Assembly (NCBI RefSeq): GCF_020740795.1
Contig: NC_067283.1
Span: 115,573,206-115,637,205 of the forward strand
Direction: 5' to 3'
Length of the DNA stretch: 64,000 nucleotides
Source: Apus apus
Taxonomy: Eukaryota; Chordata; Aves; Apodiformes; Apodidae
Part shown: positions 1 to 10,800 of the stretch, piece after piece
Position numbering within the stretch: position 1 is the stretch's first letter
Layout: every line of letters starts with the position of its first letter
Notes under the pieces: generated by a model
What the model was told of the DNA's origin: nothing
Database searches by the model: none
What the model saw: the letters and a program-made list of their open reading frames with translations, nothing else
Translations under genes and position numbers: made by a program

Positions 1-260
1 CATGGCTTTGGACCGAGTGGAGACCATTGCTGGATTTTTTCCCAGGAGAGCGAAGACTTCCAGCCAAGCTCGCCCTGCCTGCATGAACTGCAACGCAAAA
101 TACCGCGCCATGCTCCTTGGGGTCTGCTCTTGTGCCTGAGGGGGTTTGGCCCCCACGCTCAGTCAGAGCTGCTGCTCATCAGGAGCTCACTCTTCCTACT
201 CAGGGCAGGGGGTGGGGATGCCCTGTCTCTCCTTGCACTTTTGAGATAGGCACTAAAGAT
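1..260. other. CpG-enriched, exon- or promoter-edge-like segment at window start
   Basis: The first 260 bases are richer in G+C than the AT-rich DNA that follows, and about seven CpG dinucleotides fall within the first 160 bases. An open frame on the plus strand runs from the ATG at base 2 to a TGA at 137-139 (45 codons, five cysteines). It may continue upstream of the window, so its true start is unknown. I recognise no family in it. It could be the edge of an exon, a promoter flank or simply a GC-richer patch. Confidence 0.25.
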
Positions 261-2139
261 AAACCATGCAGAGACTGAACTGGGAATTTAATGGAAACTG
301 GTAGTTCAAAACATGATCACAAACTTCCTTTCCTTAGAAAATCAGGAACCCTAAACATGGGCTCTATTCTTTACAAACTGAAAGAGAACATATATATATA
401 GGTCATATACCTATAGACTAGTATTTACTTGTAATAAAAACTATTTTTTTTTTTTTGTATAGCCTTTCTTTTTACTTTTTTAGCTCACATTATAAATACC
501 TGATGTCCCTACAACAAGTTCTGTAGAAAGTTTTTGGTCACAGAAATTTTTCCAAAGTACAAAAGCTTTTACCTGAATATCTCATCAAATCACTTCCCTA
601 CAAGATAACCTAAAGGGTTTTATCTCATTGCTCTGGTGGTTAGTTTAGACTGGTGTTGCTGGGTCATATTATCATACCCATACAGTTATGGATATTTATT
701 TCATGGTTCCCTTTAAGCTGGAACACGTTTCCTCTACAAATACAGCCCTTATCCCTTGGAAGCCTAATCCTTGTTGTAACTCATTTAGGGAGGTATTCAC
801 AAGGACAAGCTGTCATTAATAGAGGATTTTGTTAGGCTTCTCTCCAGTAAATGGAGAAAGAAAAGGTCATTCAGAAGTTTGTTCAAAAGAGAAACTAAAC
901 TGTAGGAGTTCAGAGTTGTTTAACTAGCTGAGGTGCTATCCAAATGTGTTCTGAAGAGAGGATGTAAGGTTTGGGCTGTCACTGCTGGCTTTCTCTGTTT
1001 CAGTGCTATAAACTTTTGGAATAGTTCACAAGGTTACTTTGACATACTGTTCATAAGCATCCAAAGAAAACAGTAATCACACACTATTCTACTTAGCGTG
1101 CTGAACCTGAATAGAGAAACTAAACATAAAATGTTAAACTTACTATATTTTTTGTTCAATTTTCTATGCCACAGAAGTAGTTACACGCAGAGGTGTGTTT
1201 GATTTTTGTTTGTTTGTTGAAGTTTCATTAATGTAGTTAATTTATTACAAATTAATGATGGGGTTTGTGAATATGCACATTTTCTAATTACTCTTAATGA
1301 TTTGGTTTTGCTTGGAGATCACCTTATTTTTCAGCTCACAGTTCTCTAGCTTCGTGGTCTCTAGCTGGCTATTTGTCACATCACATCTGTTCTAGTTTTC
1401 AATCTGAGGAGGAAATCTCTTTAAATATTGAAGCAATCCTGTTTATCAGCAATTATCTTTGCTAGTGTGTTAATACAAAAAAAAAACCCAAAACCAACAA
1501 CATTTAAAAATAAAATAAAACAAAATACATAAAAAAACCACAAACAAACAAAAAACCCCACAACTTTTACAAAATTACACTCACCTCAGTTTTGCAAGGC
1601 AGTCTAATGTAAGAAAATTTGAATTAAAGAGGCATCAATTCTGACACACCCTTCCATGTATGAGACTTCCCAAAAAATGACAGAAATGTCAGGATAACTT
1701 ATAAGGTAATACTATATCAACTGCTTTGTGATGGATCTTTCCACAGCACTAGGCTGTGTCCCATGTGATTGTAACCTGGGCTATCTAATTGAAAACACAA
1801 GGCACTGCTAAAAGCACAGGAGTCCTCCTGGTGGAGCGCATCACTACTGAGTGTTCACTTATAGGAAAGAATATCAAATAAGTGAGAAGGAGTTATGAAG
1901 ATCATAATTCTTATTTTCTATGGCTCAAATATGAAATACCGCACCACAATGGAACCCTCAATCCTGAATGATGATTTGCATGGGCAAATAATTTAGCACT
2001 TTTATTTTTTCAACATCAGAAACTTAGCAAGAAAACATATAAGAATTAAAAGAACATATATCAAAGAGTTACACTGTAATTTGTACCTTAAAGTGACAAT
2101 TCTGAAAAGAATTGAGAACTGAAAGAGGGTAAGATAAGA
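261..2139. other. AT-rich unique DNA, no gene seen
   Basis: No coding frame or recognisable transposon is visible here. The stretch contains a short TA run near 391-401, a T13 run at 444-456, homeodomain-type TTAAT/ATTAAT core motifs around 1225-1305, and an A-rich tract (1477-1563). Otherwise it looks like ordinary intergenic or intronic DNA. Confidence 0.6.
1477..1563. repeat. A-rich low-complexity tract
   Basis: About 87 bases made mostly of A with interspersed C (runs such as AAAACAAAATAC and ACAAACAAACAAAAAACCCC). No clear retrotransposed body precedes it, so it is called low-complexity rather than a poly(A) tail. Confidence 0.75.
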
Positions 2140-2437
2140 AAGACAAGAAAGTCAAGTGTGTTCTGGGCTGCATCCAAAGAAGTATGGTCAGCAGGTTGAG
2201 AGAGGTGATTCTGCCCCTCTGCTCTGGTGAGACTGGTGAGACCTGGAATACAACATACAGATCTGGAGCCCTCAGCACAGGAATGACATGGACCTGTTGG
2301 AAAGAAGGGCCTTGAGGATGATCAAAGGGCTGGAGAACCTCTGCTATGAAGACAGGCTGAAGCAGTTGAGGCTATCCATCCTGGGGAAGAGAAGGCTTCA
2401 GGGAGACCTTGTAGTGGCCTTTCAGTACCTGCAGGTA
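2140..2437 (+). mobile_element. CR1 LINE fragment, 5' half of an interrupted copy
   Basis: This is the sense strand of a CR1 non-LTR retrotransposon, covering the C-terminal part of ORF2. Recognisable blocks in order are CTGGGCTGCATCC, GATTCTGCCCCTCTGCTCTG, AGCACAGGAATGACATGGAC, then CTATGAAGACAGGCTGA and GGAGACCTTGTAGTGGCC. The reading frame is broken, so no protein is expected. The copy stops abruptly at 2437, where a 791-bp LTR-like insertion begins, and resumes at 3229. The halves join in register with the CR1 family pattern. The copy is 5'-truncated, as most CR1 insertions are. Confidence 0.9.
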
Positions 2438-3228
2438 TGTCAAGACCCGAGTGGGACAACCCAGGGGGATTCAGATCAGACTCCCTTGCTTTCTAAACTC
2501 CTTCTCAGAGAGGAGCTTAGATGAGGCTCGATCCAACCTTTGTCTCAGACCTTGCCCTTCCAGGGAAAATGTCATGACTCGAGGAAATATTAGACCATCC
2601 AATACCCCTAGATCAGATTAAGGTGAAACAGCACTCAAGGTCTGTATTTGAATATTAGGTTTACTTAAAACTATAGAAGGCATACGGATACTTCAATTGT
2701 TATCTTAGGCTGCACGATCATAAAAGCTGACAATTAGAACACAAGAGTATAATATGTGTATGTTTAAGCTGCACAACCTGAGAAAAAAATCATAGTTAGG
2801 TCTTGCATTACTTAATGATGATAGGAGTGAAGAGAGAGAGAGTAGGAGAAGAAAAGTTTAGAGAGATAGATAATAGAAAGTCACCCGTCCTGGATCCAGA
2901 GTTGGGCCAGCCAACAGGCGAGAGTGGGTGTCAGCGAGACTCCCAAAGCCCAGCATTGCAGCCCCCTGTTTTATAGGCCTAATTACCTTGTTTTGAAAGG
3001 ATGAGCAAGCTGTTTGAGTCATAAACCTGAGCAGCTGGAGTGGAACCTCCACCCCCTCTGCCCCTCCAACCTTATCTCAATCCCTGTACATGGAGCCTCA
3101 GGCCATATGCAGGCCATCAGTGCAGTCTCCATCCTCTCAGGCAGGCCTTTTGGACTTTGCTTAGGGGTTACAATGGGGTTTCAACACCAATTCCAGCAAA
3201 TATAGGTTCTGAGGGCTTGTCCCTTGCA
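2438..3228 (-). mobile_element. Solo LTR-like insertion inside CR1
   Basis: A 791-bp segment interrupts a CR1 copy. On the minus strand it starts TGCAAGGGAC and ends CTTGACA, giving a TG...CA structure with imperfect short terminal inverted repeats (TG-CAAG against CTTGACA). The flanks AGGTA (2433-2437) and AGGGA (3229-3233) fit a 5-bp target-site duplication with one mutation, the usual mark of LTR integration. A CTATAAAA-type TATA box lies about 253 bp from the minus-strand start, which suits a U3/R boundary. An AGTAAA-type poly(A) signal candidate lies at 2660-2665. No internal gag or pol sequence is present, so it looks like a solo LTR left by recombination. The family is not identified. 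The open frames within it are probably chance. Confidence 0.65.
2969..2975 (-). promoter_or_regulatory. TATA box of the LTR-like insertion
   Basis: The minus strand reads CCTATAAAACAGGGGGC here, a near-canonical TATA element. Its position inside the LTR-like insertion implies minus-strand transcription starting near 2940-2946. This is inferred from the motif and its position only. Confidence 0.45.
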
Positions 3229-3556
3229 AGGGAGACTACAGGAAAGATGAGGAGGCACTGTTTACAAGGGCATTTAGCAACAGGACAAGGGCTAATGGTT
3301 TTAAACTGAAAGAGAGGAGATTTAGGTTAGGTATTAGGAAGAAGTTCCTCACTATGGAGGTAGTAAGGGACTGGAATATGTTGCCCAAGGAGGTTGTGGA
3401 TGTGCCCTCCCTGGAGGTGTTTCAGGCCAGTTTGGATGAGGCTTTGTGCAGCCTGATCTAGTGTGAGGTGTCCCTGCTCGTGGCAGGGAGGTTGGAACTA
3501 GATGATCTTTAAGGTCCCTTCCAACCCAAACCATTCTAAAATTCTATGATTCTATT
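3229..3556 (+). mobile_element. CR1 LINE fragment, 3' half of the interrupted copy
   Basis: This continues the CR1 copy that begins at 2140. It includes TTTACAAGGGCATTTAGCAA, the block GGTTTTAAACTGAAAGAGAG, the tail block GGAACTAGATGATCTTTAAG, and the degenerate terminal octamers ATTCTAAA/ATTCTATG near 3529-3556. It carries the end of ORF2 and the 3' UTR. It is older than the LTR insertion that splits it. Confidence 0.93.
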
Positions 3557-3587
3557 CTAAGATTAGGTCTCACTAAGTCTTTAACAG

Positions 3588-3610
3588 TTCATTCATTCAT
3601 TCATTCATTA
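3588..3610. repeat. (ATTC)n microsatellite
   Basis: About five and a half perfect ATTC units lie 30 bp after the CR1 tail. The same 4-mer begins the CR1 terminal octamer, so the array may have grown from a tail remnant; this is inference. Confidence 0.9.
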
Positions 3611-3802
3611 GTCATGTTGCTACCTCATGACAACCCAGCCTTTTCCCCTCAGACTCAGAGACAAACTTCACGCATTTACTTACTGGAATGTTTTAACTTT
3701 ACAAAAGGGAAATAAGAGAACTTTATTAAACTTTTCCTTTTTACTCTATAAAAAAAGGAAATGCCTGTCCCTGCACTGCAGTGTCCAGCACTAAACACTT
3801 GT

Positions 3803-4112
3803 AAAGAGGTGGGGATAGGCCTGTTCAATTGAGTTACAAGTGATAGGACAAGAGTTAACAGCATATAATTGTGCCAGAGGAGGTTTAGATGGGATGTTAG
3901 GAGGAATTTCTTCACTGAAAAGGTTATCAGAATTTGGAACAGGCTTCCCACCCACGGTAGTGGTGGAGTCACCATAATTGGAGGTATTTAAGAGTAGCAC
4001 AGACCTAGTACTTAGGGATAGGATTTAGTTAAGGACTTCTCAGTGTTAACAGTTGGACTTGATGATCTCAAAGATCTTTTCCAATCAAGGTAATTCTGTG
4101 ATTCTGTGATAT
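3803..4112 (+). mobile_element. CR1 LINE fragment with 3' tail (ATTCTGTG type)
   Basis: Sense CR1 from a different subfamily to the one just upstream. Marker blocks are AAGTGATAGGACAAGAG, GTGCCAGAGGAGGTTTAGAT, TTCTTCACTGAAAAGG, TTGGACTTGATGATCTCAAA and a tail of two ATTCTGTG units. It covers the last part of ORF2 plus the 3' UTR. Its tail touches the next CR1 fragment (4114) almost without spacer. Confidence 0.9.
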
Positions 4113-4113
4113 G

Positions 4114-4655
4114 TGTAGCAATAGAGTCAGGAAAGCCAAAACACAACTGGAGTTGAAACTAATGAGAGAGGTGAAGTGTAAAAAGAAAGGTTTCTAAAAC
4201 TACACTTTGTGAAAGAAAGGCTAAGGAAAGTGTAGGCCCATTGCTTAGTAGGGCAGGGGACCTATTGAAAAGAGATTGGGGAAAAGCTGAAATACTTACT
4301 GCTCTCTTTTCCTCAAATGTAGCTTGTAATGCATGTGCTCAGGCCTCCAAGGTGCTTGAGACTAATAGCAGAATCTGTGGGAGGGAAACAGTATCCACAG
4401 GATGAAAGAGAGCATTTTATCTACATGGACATACACAAGTCTGTGGACCCAGATGAACATTCATCCAAGGGTGTTAAAGGAGCTGGCTGATTCTGCTTTG
4501 TCTTCATAATCTTTGAGAAATCAGAGTAATTGGAGTGGTGCCTGATGGTTGAAAAATGCAGATATCACATCTGTCCTGAAGAAAGAAAAGATGGAGCACA
4601 TGGGGAGATACAGGACTCACTTGTTTTCAACCTCATGTGGGTCCCTTGGGAAGCA
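4114..4655 (+). mobile_element. CR1 LINE ORF2 fragment, linker and start of reverse transcriptase
   Basis: An old, strongly mutated CR1 piece lacking the 3' end. Read on the plus strand with several stops, it shows the CR1 linker just before the RT domain (RKAKTQLELKL, then KAEILTALFSS) and the conserved segment around HKSVDPDEHS at about 4428-4467. The start of RT follows (ADITSVLKKE, then GRYRTH). Both ends are truncated: the 5' end coincides with the tail of the preceding CR1 and the 3' end fades near 4655. It is a separate insertion because the region it encodes lies upstream of that in the preceding copy. It is non-functional. Confidence 0.8.
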
Positions 4656-5963
4656 ATTTCTAATTCCATAATATTCCATTACTTTTAAAAATCCTAGAGA
4701 ATGTTCTGAAAAATTTGGAAATGTAGTTTGAATTTTAAACAGAATTATAAGAAATGAACATTACTTTTGTGCTTTTGAAGAGAAACTACTGCATCAAAAC
4801 AGTAAAGGGGAATTCAAAGAATTAACTTTATTGCAGTAAAGAAGTGCATTTTCTGGAAGAATGATGGATGAGAGTTAAGGAGATAATTAAGGTGAGAGGA
4901 CAAAGAATAGAGTAAGAGTAGAGTATCTGTATGGGTTCTCCCAGTGGAATACATTACTAATGCTTATTTATTACTAAAAATATACTGCTTTCTAATAATT
5001 ATTGTAATGATAATTTGGTGTGGATCCTTTGAGATATCAAAATAATTATTAATGTTATACCACAGAAATATGCACATTTCCTAATAAGAAAGAAATAAAT
5101 ACAGTCGAATTCAGCAAATATATTATCTAGTTAACACTGTAATTTAGTTACTGTTATGTGTTACTTTTGATAAACTTTCAAATGGAACAACATTTAAAGT
5201 TTATCTGAAACATGATTTGAAAACTGCTATATTTACTTATTTAAAGACAAAAAGAATTTGCAACTATGATTGAATAGCTTTTCATTCATGTATTATCCAT
5301 GTATGCACTCAAATGTGAGCTTTGAAATGCACTTACTTTGAAAACTAAAATGATTGTAAAAATGTACTTTCTTATAAGCTTTTACACTAGGTACAAGCTG
5401 AATGTTCAGTTCCTTAGCCAATGAATATAATATACCTCTTCCTTAGCAGGATGTGTTGCTCCTTCACATTATCTGCCAAACTGTCTGGCACATTTCCAGT
5501 TACAGGGAGATGCAAAATCTGGTAGTTAATTTTTTGTGGTGTTGGCACTTATGCATATTTACCTGTAAAAATATGATTGCTTCCTTCATTTATTTCCTGA
5601 CTTTAATGGTTTTGGTTAAAACAGTAATGCAAGTGCCAGGGAAATTATTGCTTGAAACAAAGGCTCCATGACCTGGAAACTCAAAATATCTAGAGGGTAT
5701 GTATTTCTACATAATTGTAAGACAACCGTTCCTTAGCTTTAAATGTATATATTCCTACACTAATAGTTTGCAAAATATTTTTTTTATTTTTAAAAGTTAA
5801 AATACACTGTTGAGTTTATTGTGTAAAAGCCACTGGTACCAACTGAAATGAAACCTTTGTCACATAGAAAACTTGTAAACAAAGTTTACCTTTTTATACT
5901 GCAAATTCATAGTCATAGTATGGCAGCACATTGCAAACTTCCTGAAGACTAGCACTAATAGGA
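4656..5963. other. AT-rich unique DNA, no gene seen
   Basis: No coding frame or repeat is recognised. The block 5000-5350 has long AT-rich stretches with few simple repeats and could be conserved non-coding DNA, but composition alone cannot show this. Confidence 0.55.
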
Positions 5964-6632
5964 TCAGATGCATGCATGGGTGAAGCAGGGAGTTGTCTGG
6001 GCAGCAAGGCATTCATTTCTCCCAGTGGTACCAAGAGGGTAGTACCTGAGGTGGTTCTGCAGTCTCACTTCTGCCAGTGCAGTATGGAGAGGAAGGAAGA
6101 GCAGGATCCTACTAGTCAGATAATATGAGCCTGGTTCTGCCTCTTTCTCAACAATGGCAGGCCCAGTCCAAGTCCTGTGCCTCTCTAGGTCTGTAGCTGC
6201 AGCCTTGGAAGAGTGTATGCTGTCAGCTAATGAAACAAAAATGCCTGTGAGTCTCCACAAAAGTGTATCCTCTGCCTCATGTCTTTCCCAGTCTCTGCTG
6301 AATCTTTGGACACAGTGCTGCAAAAACTTAGACTGATTAATTGAAGCTGTTGTAGAATAAATGTTAGATTGAGATACGGGTTCAAAAGGGAAAGCTATGC
6401 AACAGTGCAGAAGTGTTAATGTATTTTCTGCCTGGGAGTTTTGGTAGTTTGTTTGATATCTATGGATGACTATTCCTTCATCAGAACTCAATTTAATTTT
6501 CATTTCTGTTATGTGCTCACTTCCCCTTTTAAACACATTTCGTTTTAGAGTTAATATTTGCAGGGCATCTTGAAATGCACGTATGTGCCAATGGTATGAG
6601 GCTAACAGCCTCCCAGACCTACATTCTTCCAT
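5964..6632 (-). CDS. Unrecognised 222-codon open frame (hypothetical)
   Basis: An ATG-initiated frame runs on the minus strand from 6632 to a stop at 5964. It is the longest open frame in the window outside CR1. The predicted 222-residue protein is mixed in character, fairly rich in His and Cys, with no signal peptide, clear membrane segment or motif I can name. Its ATG overlaps the last codons of another minus-strand frame (6619-7092, 157 codons, very hydrophobic and Phe/Ser-rich, probably spurious). No splice signals, promoter or poly(A) signal obviously belong to it. It could be a chance frame, a decayed retrocopy, or part of an old viral or transposon insertion. A real gene is the less likely reading, although a frame this long is unexpected in AT-rich DNA. 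Confidence 0.2.
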   Translation of the reverse strand: MEECRSGRLLASYHWHIRAFQDALQILTLKRNVFKRGSEHITEMKIKLSSDEGIVIHRYQTNYQNSQAENTLTLLHCCIAFPFEPVSQSNIYSTTASINQSKFLQHCVQRFSRDWERHEAEDTLLWRLTGIFVSLADSIHSSKAAATDLERHRTWTGPAIVEKEAEPGSYYLTSRILLFLPLHTALAEVRLQNHLRYYPLGTTGRNECLAAQTTPCFTHACI

Positions 6633-7184
6633 GCAGGGGGACTATGATGAGGCTTATAAGCTTCCAAAACCTTTGAAAGAGATGTTGATGTGGAGAAATA
6701 GAGTAGCAAGGAGAACATGAAAAGTTAAAAATCAGTGTGTAGTAAAGCTGGAACAGGCTGAATAATGAAAGCCACTCAATTAAGGAAGACATCAAAAGAA
6801 GGACTGGGTAACTTGCAGACCTGGAAAATGGGAGGCAAATGACAGACCAGCTGAACTGATAAGAAGGCCTGATCCACAAGAGTAGAATGAAGACCACACA
6901 TCTCCAGAAGATGAAGGCTGAGGGGAAGATGTTGCGGTTCAGATCTCTGCTGCTATAGATAAGGGAGAAAGGCATGTCGTCTTTGGATAAGATTTTTAGG
7001 TAGGAGATAAAATTTTGAAAGAAACTTTGGTTTCTTAGGGAAACACTATTTGGCCAAAAATAGCTGACACTCTGAGAGTGACTGCAAGCCACGATATTAC
7101 GTTGTTGTCTCCAAGAGAAACTAACGGTGAATTAGTCAAGTTAATTGAGTCATTGTATTTCTTTCTACCACAAAACACCACTGC

Positions 7185-7406
7185 TTACTCCTGAGCTTCT
7201 CTGTAGGTGGATGCCAGCAGTAATATTTTCACTACCTCCTTCATGTCTGGCTCCTGAACCCTAGTTGGTTTCCAGCTTATGGCAATTCTACAGGCCACGG
7301 AACCTATTCTGCAGAGTTGTCCAAAGAAAACAACCTGCTCTTCTGTGTTAAACACAAAATCATCACCTAGTAAAGCTAATAAGTATTCTCTCCGATTCTT
7401 CTCCAA
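7185..7406 (-). pseudogene. Unrecognised coding-like minus-strand segment
   Basis: A 73-codon frame without an ATG at its start (first codon TTG). The peptide looks more protein-like than most short frames here: an acidic/hydrophobic start (LLALLGDDFVF), then QVVFFGQLCRIGSVACRIA and an acidic/basic end (KEVVKILLLASTYREAQE). It is in the same reading frame as the 5964-6632 frame, but stops separate them. I recognise no family. It may be an exon or retrocopy remnant, or chance. Confidence 0.15.
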
Positions 7407-7703
7407 GATGTAATAAGGGTTTTAAGCCCTACTTCAGATTCAGGATCTCTGTATGAACTACTTCTTACTGGCTATGTATGTAGTCCTCCCACAGATACCC
7501 AGAAATACTTGGGTTTGATCATGCACGTTGTTCAATGGAGACTTGCATCATTCTTCATGGTTGCAACTCTCCTGTCACTTCAGCCTTCACAAGTGCTTTG
7601 ATCAGGATATTTTTTGGCAGGAACACAGCTCTGCTCTAGATCTGAAGTTATTGTTCAGAAGAATCTCTGGATGTCCTCTGTCAAAGTTCCCCCTTGGACT
7701 TTA

Positions 7704-7849
7704 AAGAATCATAGAATGGTTTGGGATTGGAAAGGGCCTTTAAAGCTCGTATGGTTTGCCCCCCTGCAGTGAGTGGGCATATCCTCAGCTAAGCAAGGTT
7801 GCTCGGAGCCCTGTCCAACCTGGCCTTGGATGTTCCCAGGGATGGGACA
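7704..7849 (-). mobile_element. CR1 LINE 3' fragment (antisense)
   Basis: Reads as antisense CR1: AGAATCATAGAATGGTTTGG, then GGAAAGGGCCTTTAAAGCTC, CCCCCCTGCAGTGAGTGGG, and GTCCAACCTGGCCTTGGATG. It is the last ~146 bp of an element, severely 5'-truncated. Unique DNA flanks it on both sides. Confidence 0.92.
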
Positions 7850-10800
7850 AATATAACAGTAGATGTAGTTTCTATGCTACTACAAAATCATGCTGGATGA
7901 CATTTCTGAATGACTCATTTAATCCAGGAAGATGTGTAAAACTTGTAGTTCTTTAAACTATGTCAGGGAAAGAAGTTATTTTAAGTAGGATAAGAGGTAC
8001 TTAGTAGTAGTTATACACTGCAGTGTAAATTAGGGCCTGTAATTAAAAAGTATTATAAACAAGGTTTAAATAATTTTTTAATAGTACTAGGTCATATTCC
8101 AAACACAGGCTCATGTCACTGCTGAAATAAAAGTAAATTAAAGGGTCATTCACATCCAGGGTTTCCCGTGGCTGTTTTTCAAATGCAAGTATGAAAGACA
8201 GAAAGTAAAGCATGTTGTTGGGAAGCAGCAGGTAACAAGAACAACCCTTGGGGACCTGACCCTAGTAAACTCTCTGAACTGACTTACTGTGGCTGTGAAC
8301 AGGGATTCAGTTTTTGGGGAAGTCAATAATAGCTGTAAATTAATTGCTAGCAAGTAAGTAGCACTGTCAAATCCAGTGTATTCATTCAATGATAACTTCG
8401 TTTTCCATAATGGAAATATCCATGGTTCTAAATTTTTAGCTGACATCTCACATCAAGAGGAGTAATACTTCTCTAAAAATCACACCATTTACAACATGCC
8501 AGAATTTTTAAATGACTGTCCTGTCTGAATCTCATATTTCTTTATGAGTTCCATGGTATTCTGATGTTAGTGTGTTTTGAATAAGAGATACAAATCCAAA
8601 TGTCTTGCATTAGTAATGAAGAAGGCAAATTCTGCTGTCTGTCATGGGCAATCTCATAGAGGTATGATATAGTCCTTTTTTTTCATTTGGCTTACAAGAC
8701 CCAGGCCTCTGTTTGGTACTGGAATTCACATTTTCCCTGATCTATGGGAATCTTTTATGTATGTTTTCATTTTCAACAAATGTCTTGTTATATATGTGCT
8801 TTTTTTACAGGATCAAGGTTTTAGATCACACTCCTTGCAGTGCCTGTTTTTTCTTTTCTTTTTTTGCCTCACTTCCGTAAGTGCTAACTCTTAAGGAGTA
8901 TATGCATGAAAAGAAACTGACTTCCTCATAGGCCATGACCTTTCATGCATAATATAAATTCACATATTATGATTATAGTATAGTTATAGTCATTCAAAAG
9001 TACTGCAGAGCGCTATTTGACATTATTGTATATAATGAAAGGGCAAAGGGAGTTGAGCTACAAAGAGAACCAACTGTTTTTATTAATGCCCAATTTCATA
9101 ACTAATCATTTTGTTGAAGTGTAACATACATCTTAGGAACTGATGTATTTGTGTTAGACATTTGTAAATCTAACTAAGCATAAACACTTGACTTCAAAGC
9201 ATTCCTGTGAGGGAATGATCATATTTTAAGAATATGCTTGGAAAACTTGTCTTTTGGTTTGAAATAGTTATACCTGAGAGAAGAAGTGTATTACAAAGTA
9301 TACTCCTGAATATTAGTATATGTGAACATATCTCACTTTGGCTAAAAAAATATGAGATTAGATAAAGTCTAATGATTTATACTTCAGGAACCTGAATATT
9401 GTTGTTAAGCAGTACTAAAAACTTGTTTTGCAAACAAAAGCAAAAAATACCCCAAGTTTCAGATTTTGCATTCTCTCTAGATATTTAAATAGATATTAAA
9501 TACAAGGATGTTACAAATGAATAGATGTTATCTGTTGCTAGTCTGCTTTATGTCAGTACTTACTTGATTAAGTATCTTGATACAGTCAAGACCGCTTGAT
9601 TTGGATTTCTATTTTATTTAACAATTTTTATATGTCTTATCAAGATAGCATCAGGGATCTTCATTAACGATTCTGGTTTTAGGAGCTTTACTGATTCTAC
9701 ATTTCAATTGCTTACAGACGTTTCTATGCTGTAGGCCAGCAATTACCAAATACTGCTTTCCCATCAGATTATACTGGGGAGTGTTAAAATATCTCCAGGA
9801 TATGCCAAAAAATTTCTGTAAAACTGACTGTCTTCCAATGCCTACCATAGTCAGAATGCATGCACAAGTTTAACACTTTTTTTATGGCTTACTCATAAAA
9901 CATCTCAAAAGACAGAATTGTCATCAACCCATAAGCCAGTAACCTCCATAGCTGTTTATGCTTTCAGCAATTACTTTGAGGAATCAGTACTTATTAGTCT
10001 TTAGTGAGGGGTTTGAAGAGTTAAGCTTTTGATTTCTCCCACTTTCCAGTAGTGGTTAGGTCCTAATCCTTTCTGGAAGATACTAATTGGGAGTGGATCT
10101 TAGTTTCAGCTAAGTTTTGATGGGAATGTGCTGAAAACAGGCCTGCTAAGTTGAACAGCATGGTACCCCTTGTGACACATGGCTTCTTTTTCAGTCAGAC
10201 CATAAACTGCACGTTTAACAATCTCTTACGGACAAATAAATAGTGTTCCACGTTGGATTTTGCTGCTCTAATGATTTAAAGTACAGTCTGCTTTACAAAC
10301 TAAATTAGGGCCAACATGATTTTATTTTTAAAAAGAGATAAGTCACAGAATGTTCTTCAGAAGTTAACTGCAATCCTTACAACATCTACAAAACTATGGA
10401 AGCAAACTAGCTACTCATCTACATGCTCCCATGTAAATCCACCACTGGCCTTCAGGGCTTTAGGTGGTCCATTTAGGATGTTTTTATCTGTCTGGTCTAT
10501 CCATTATATGATCAATTTAACAAAAATATCTCTGTTCAGCAAGAAGGAGTAGGCAGCATGGAGGGGCAGCAAGTGCTGCTCAGCCATAGCTTAGTTCTGT
10601 CTCCCTCCAAGAATGTATCACAATTCTCAAAATAAAATTCTACAAAAATATTTTGCAGTTGAAGGGTCAATTGTTGGTGGATTAGCACTTAGTTCCCTGG
10701 AATAGTGACATAGGAATGAGCTCATTAACAACAATATTTATTCCTGGAACAGGGTATAGAGACAGCTACTCTCCTGCTGCTCAGTTTTGCTTCTCTCCTG

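Noticed and set aside
2858..3309. Overlapping 63-89-codon frames within the LTR-like insert
   Set aside because: Explained by the GC-richer composition of the insert. LTRs are not expected to code.
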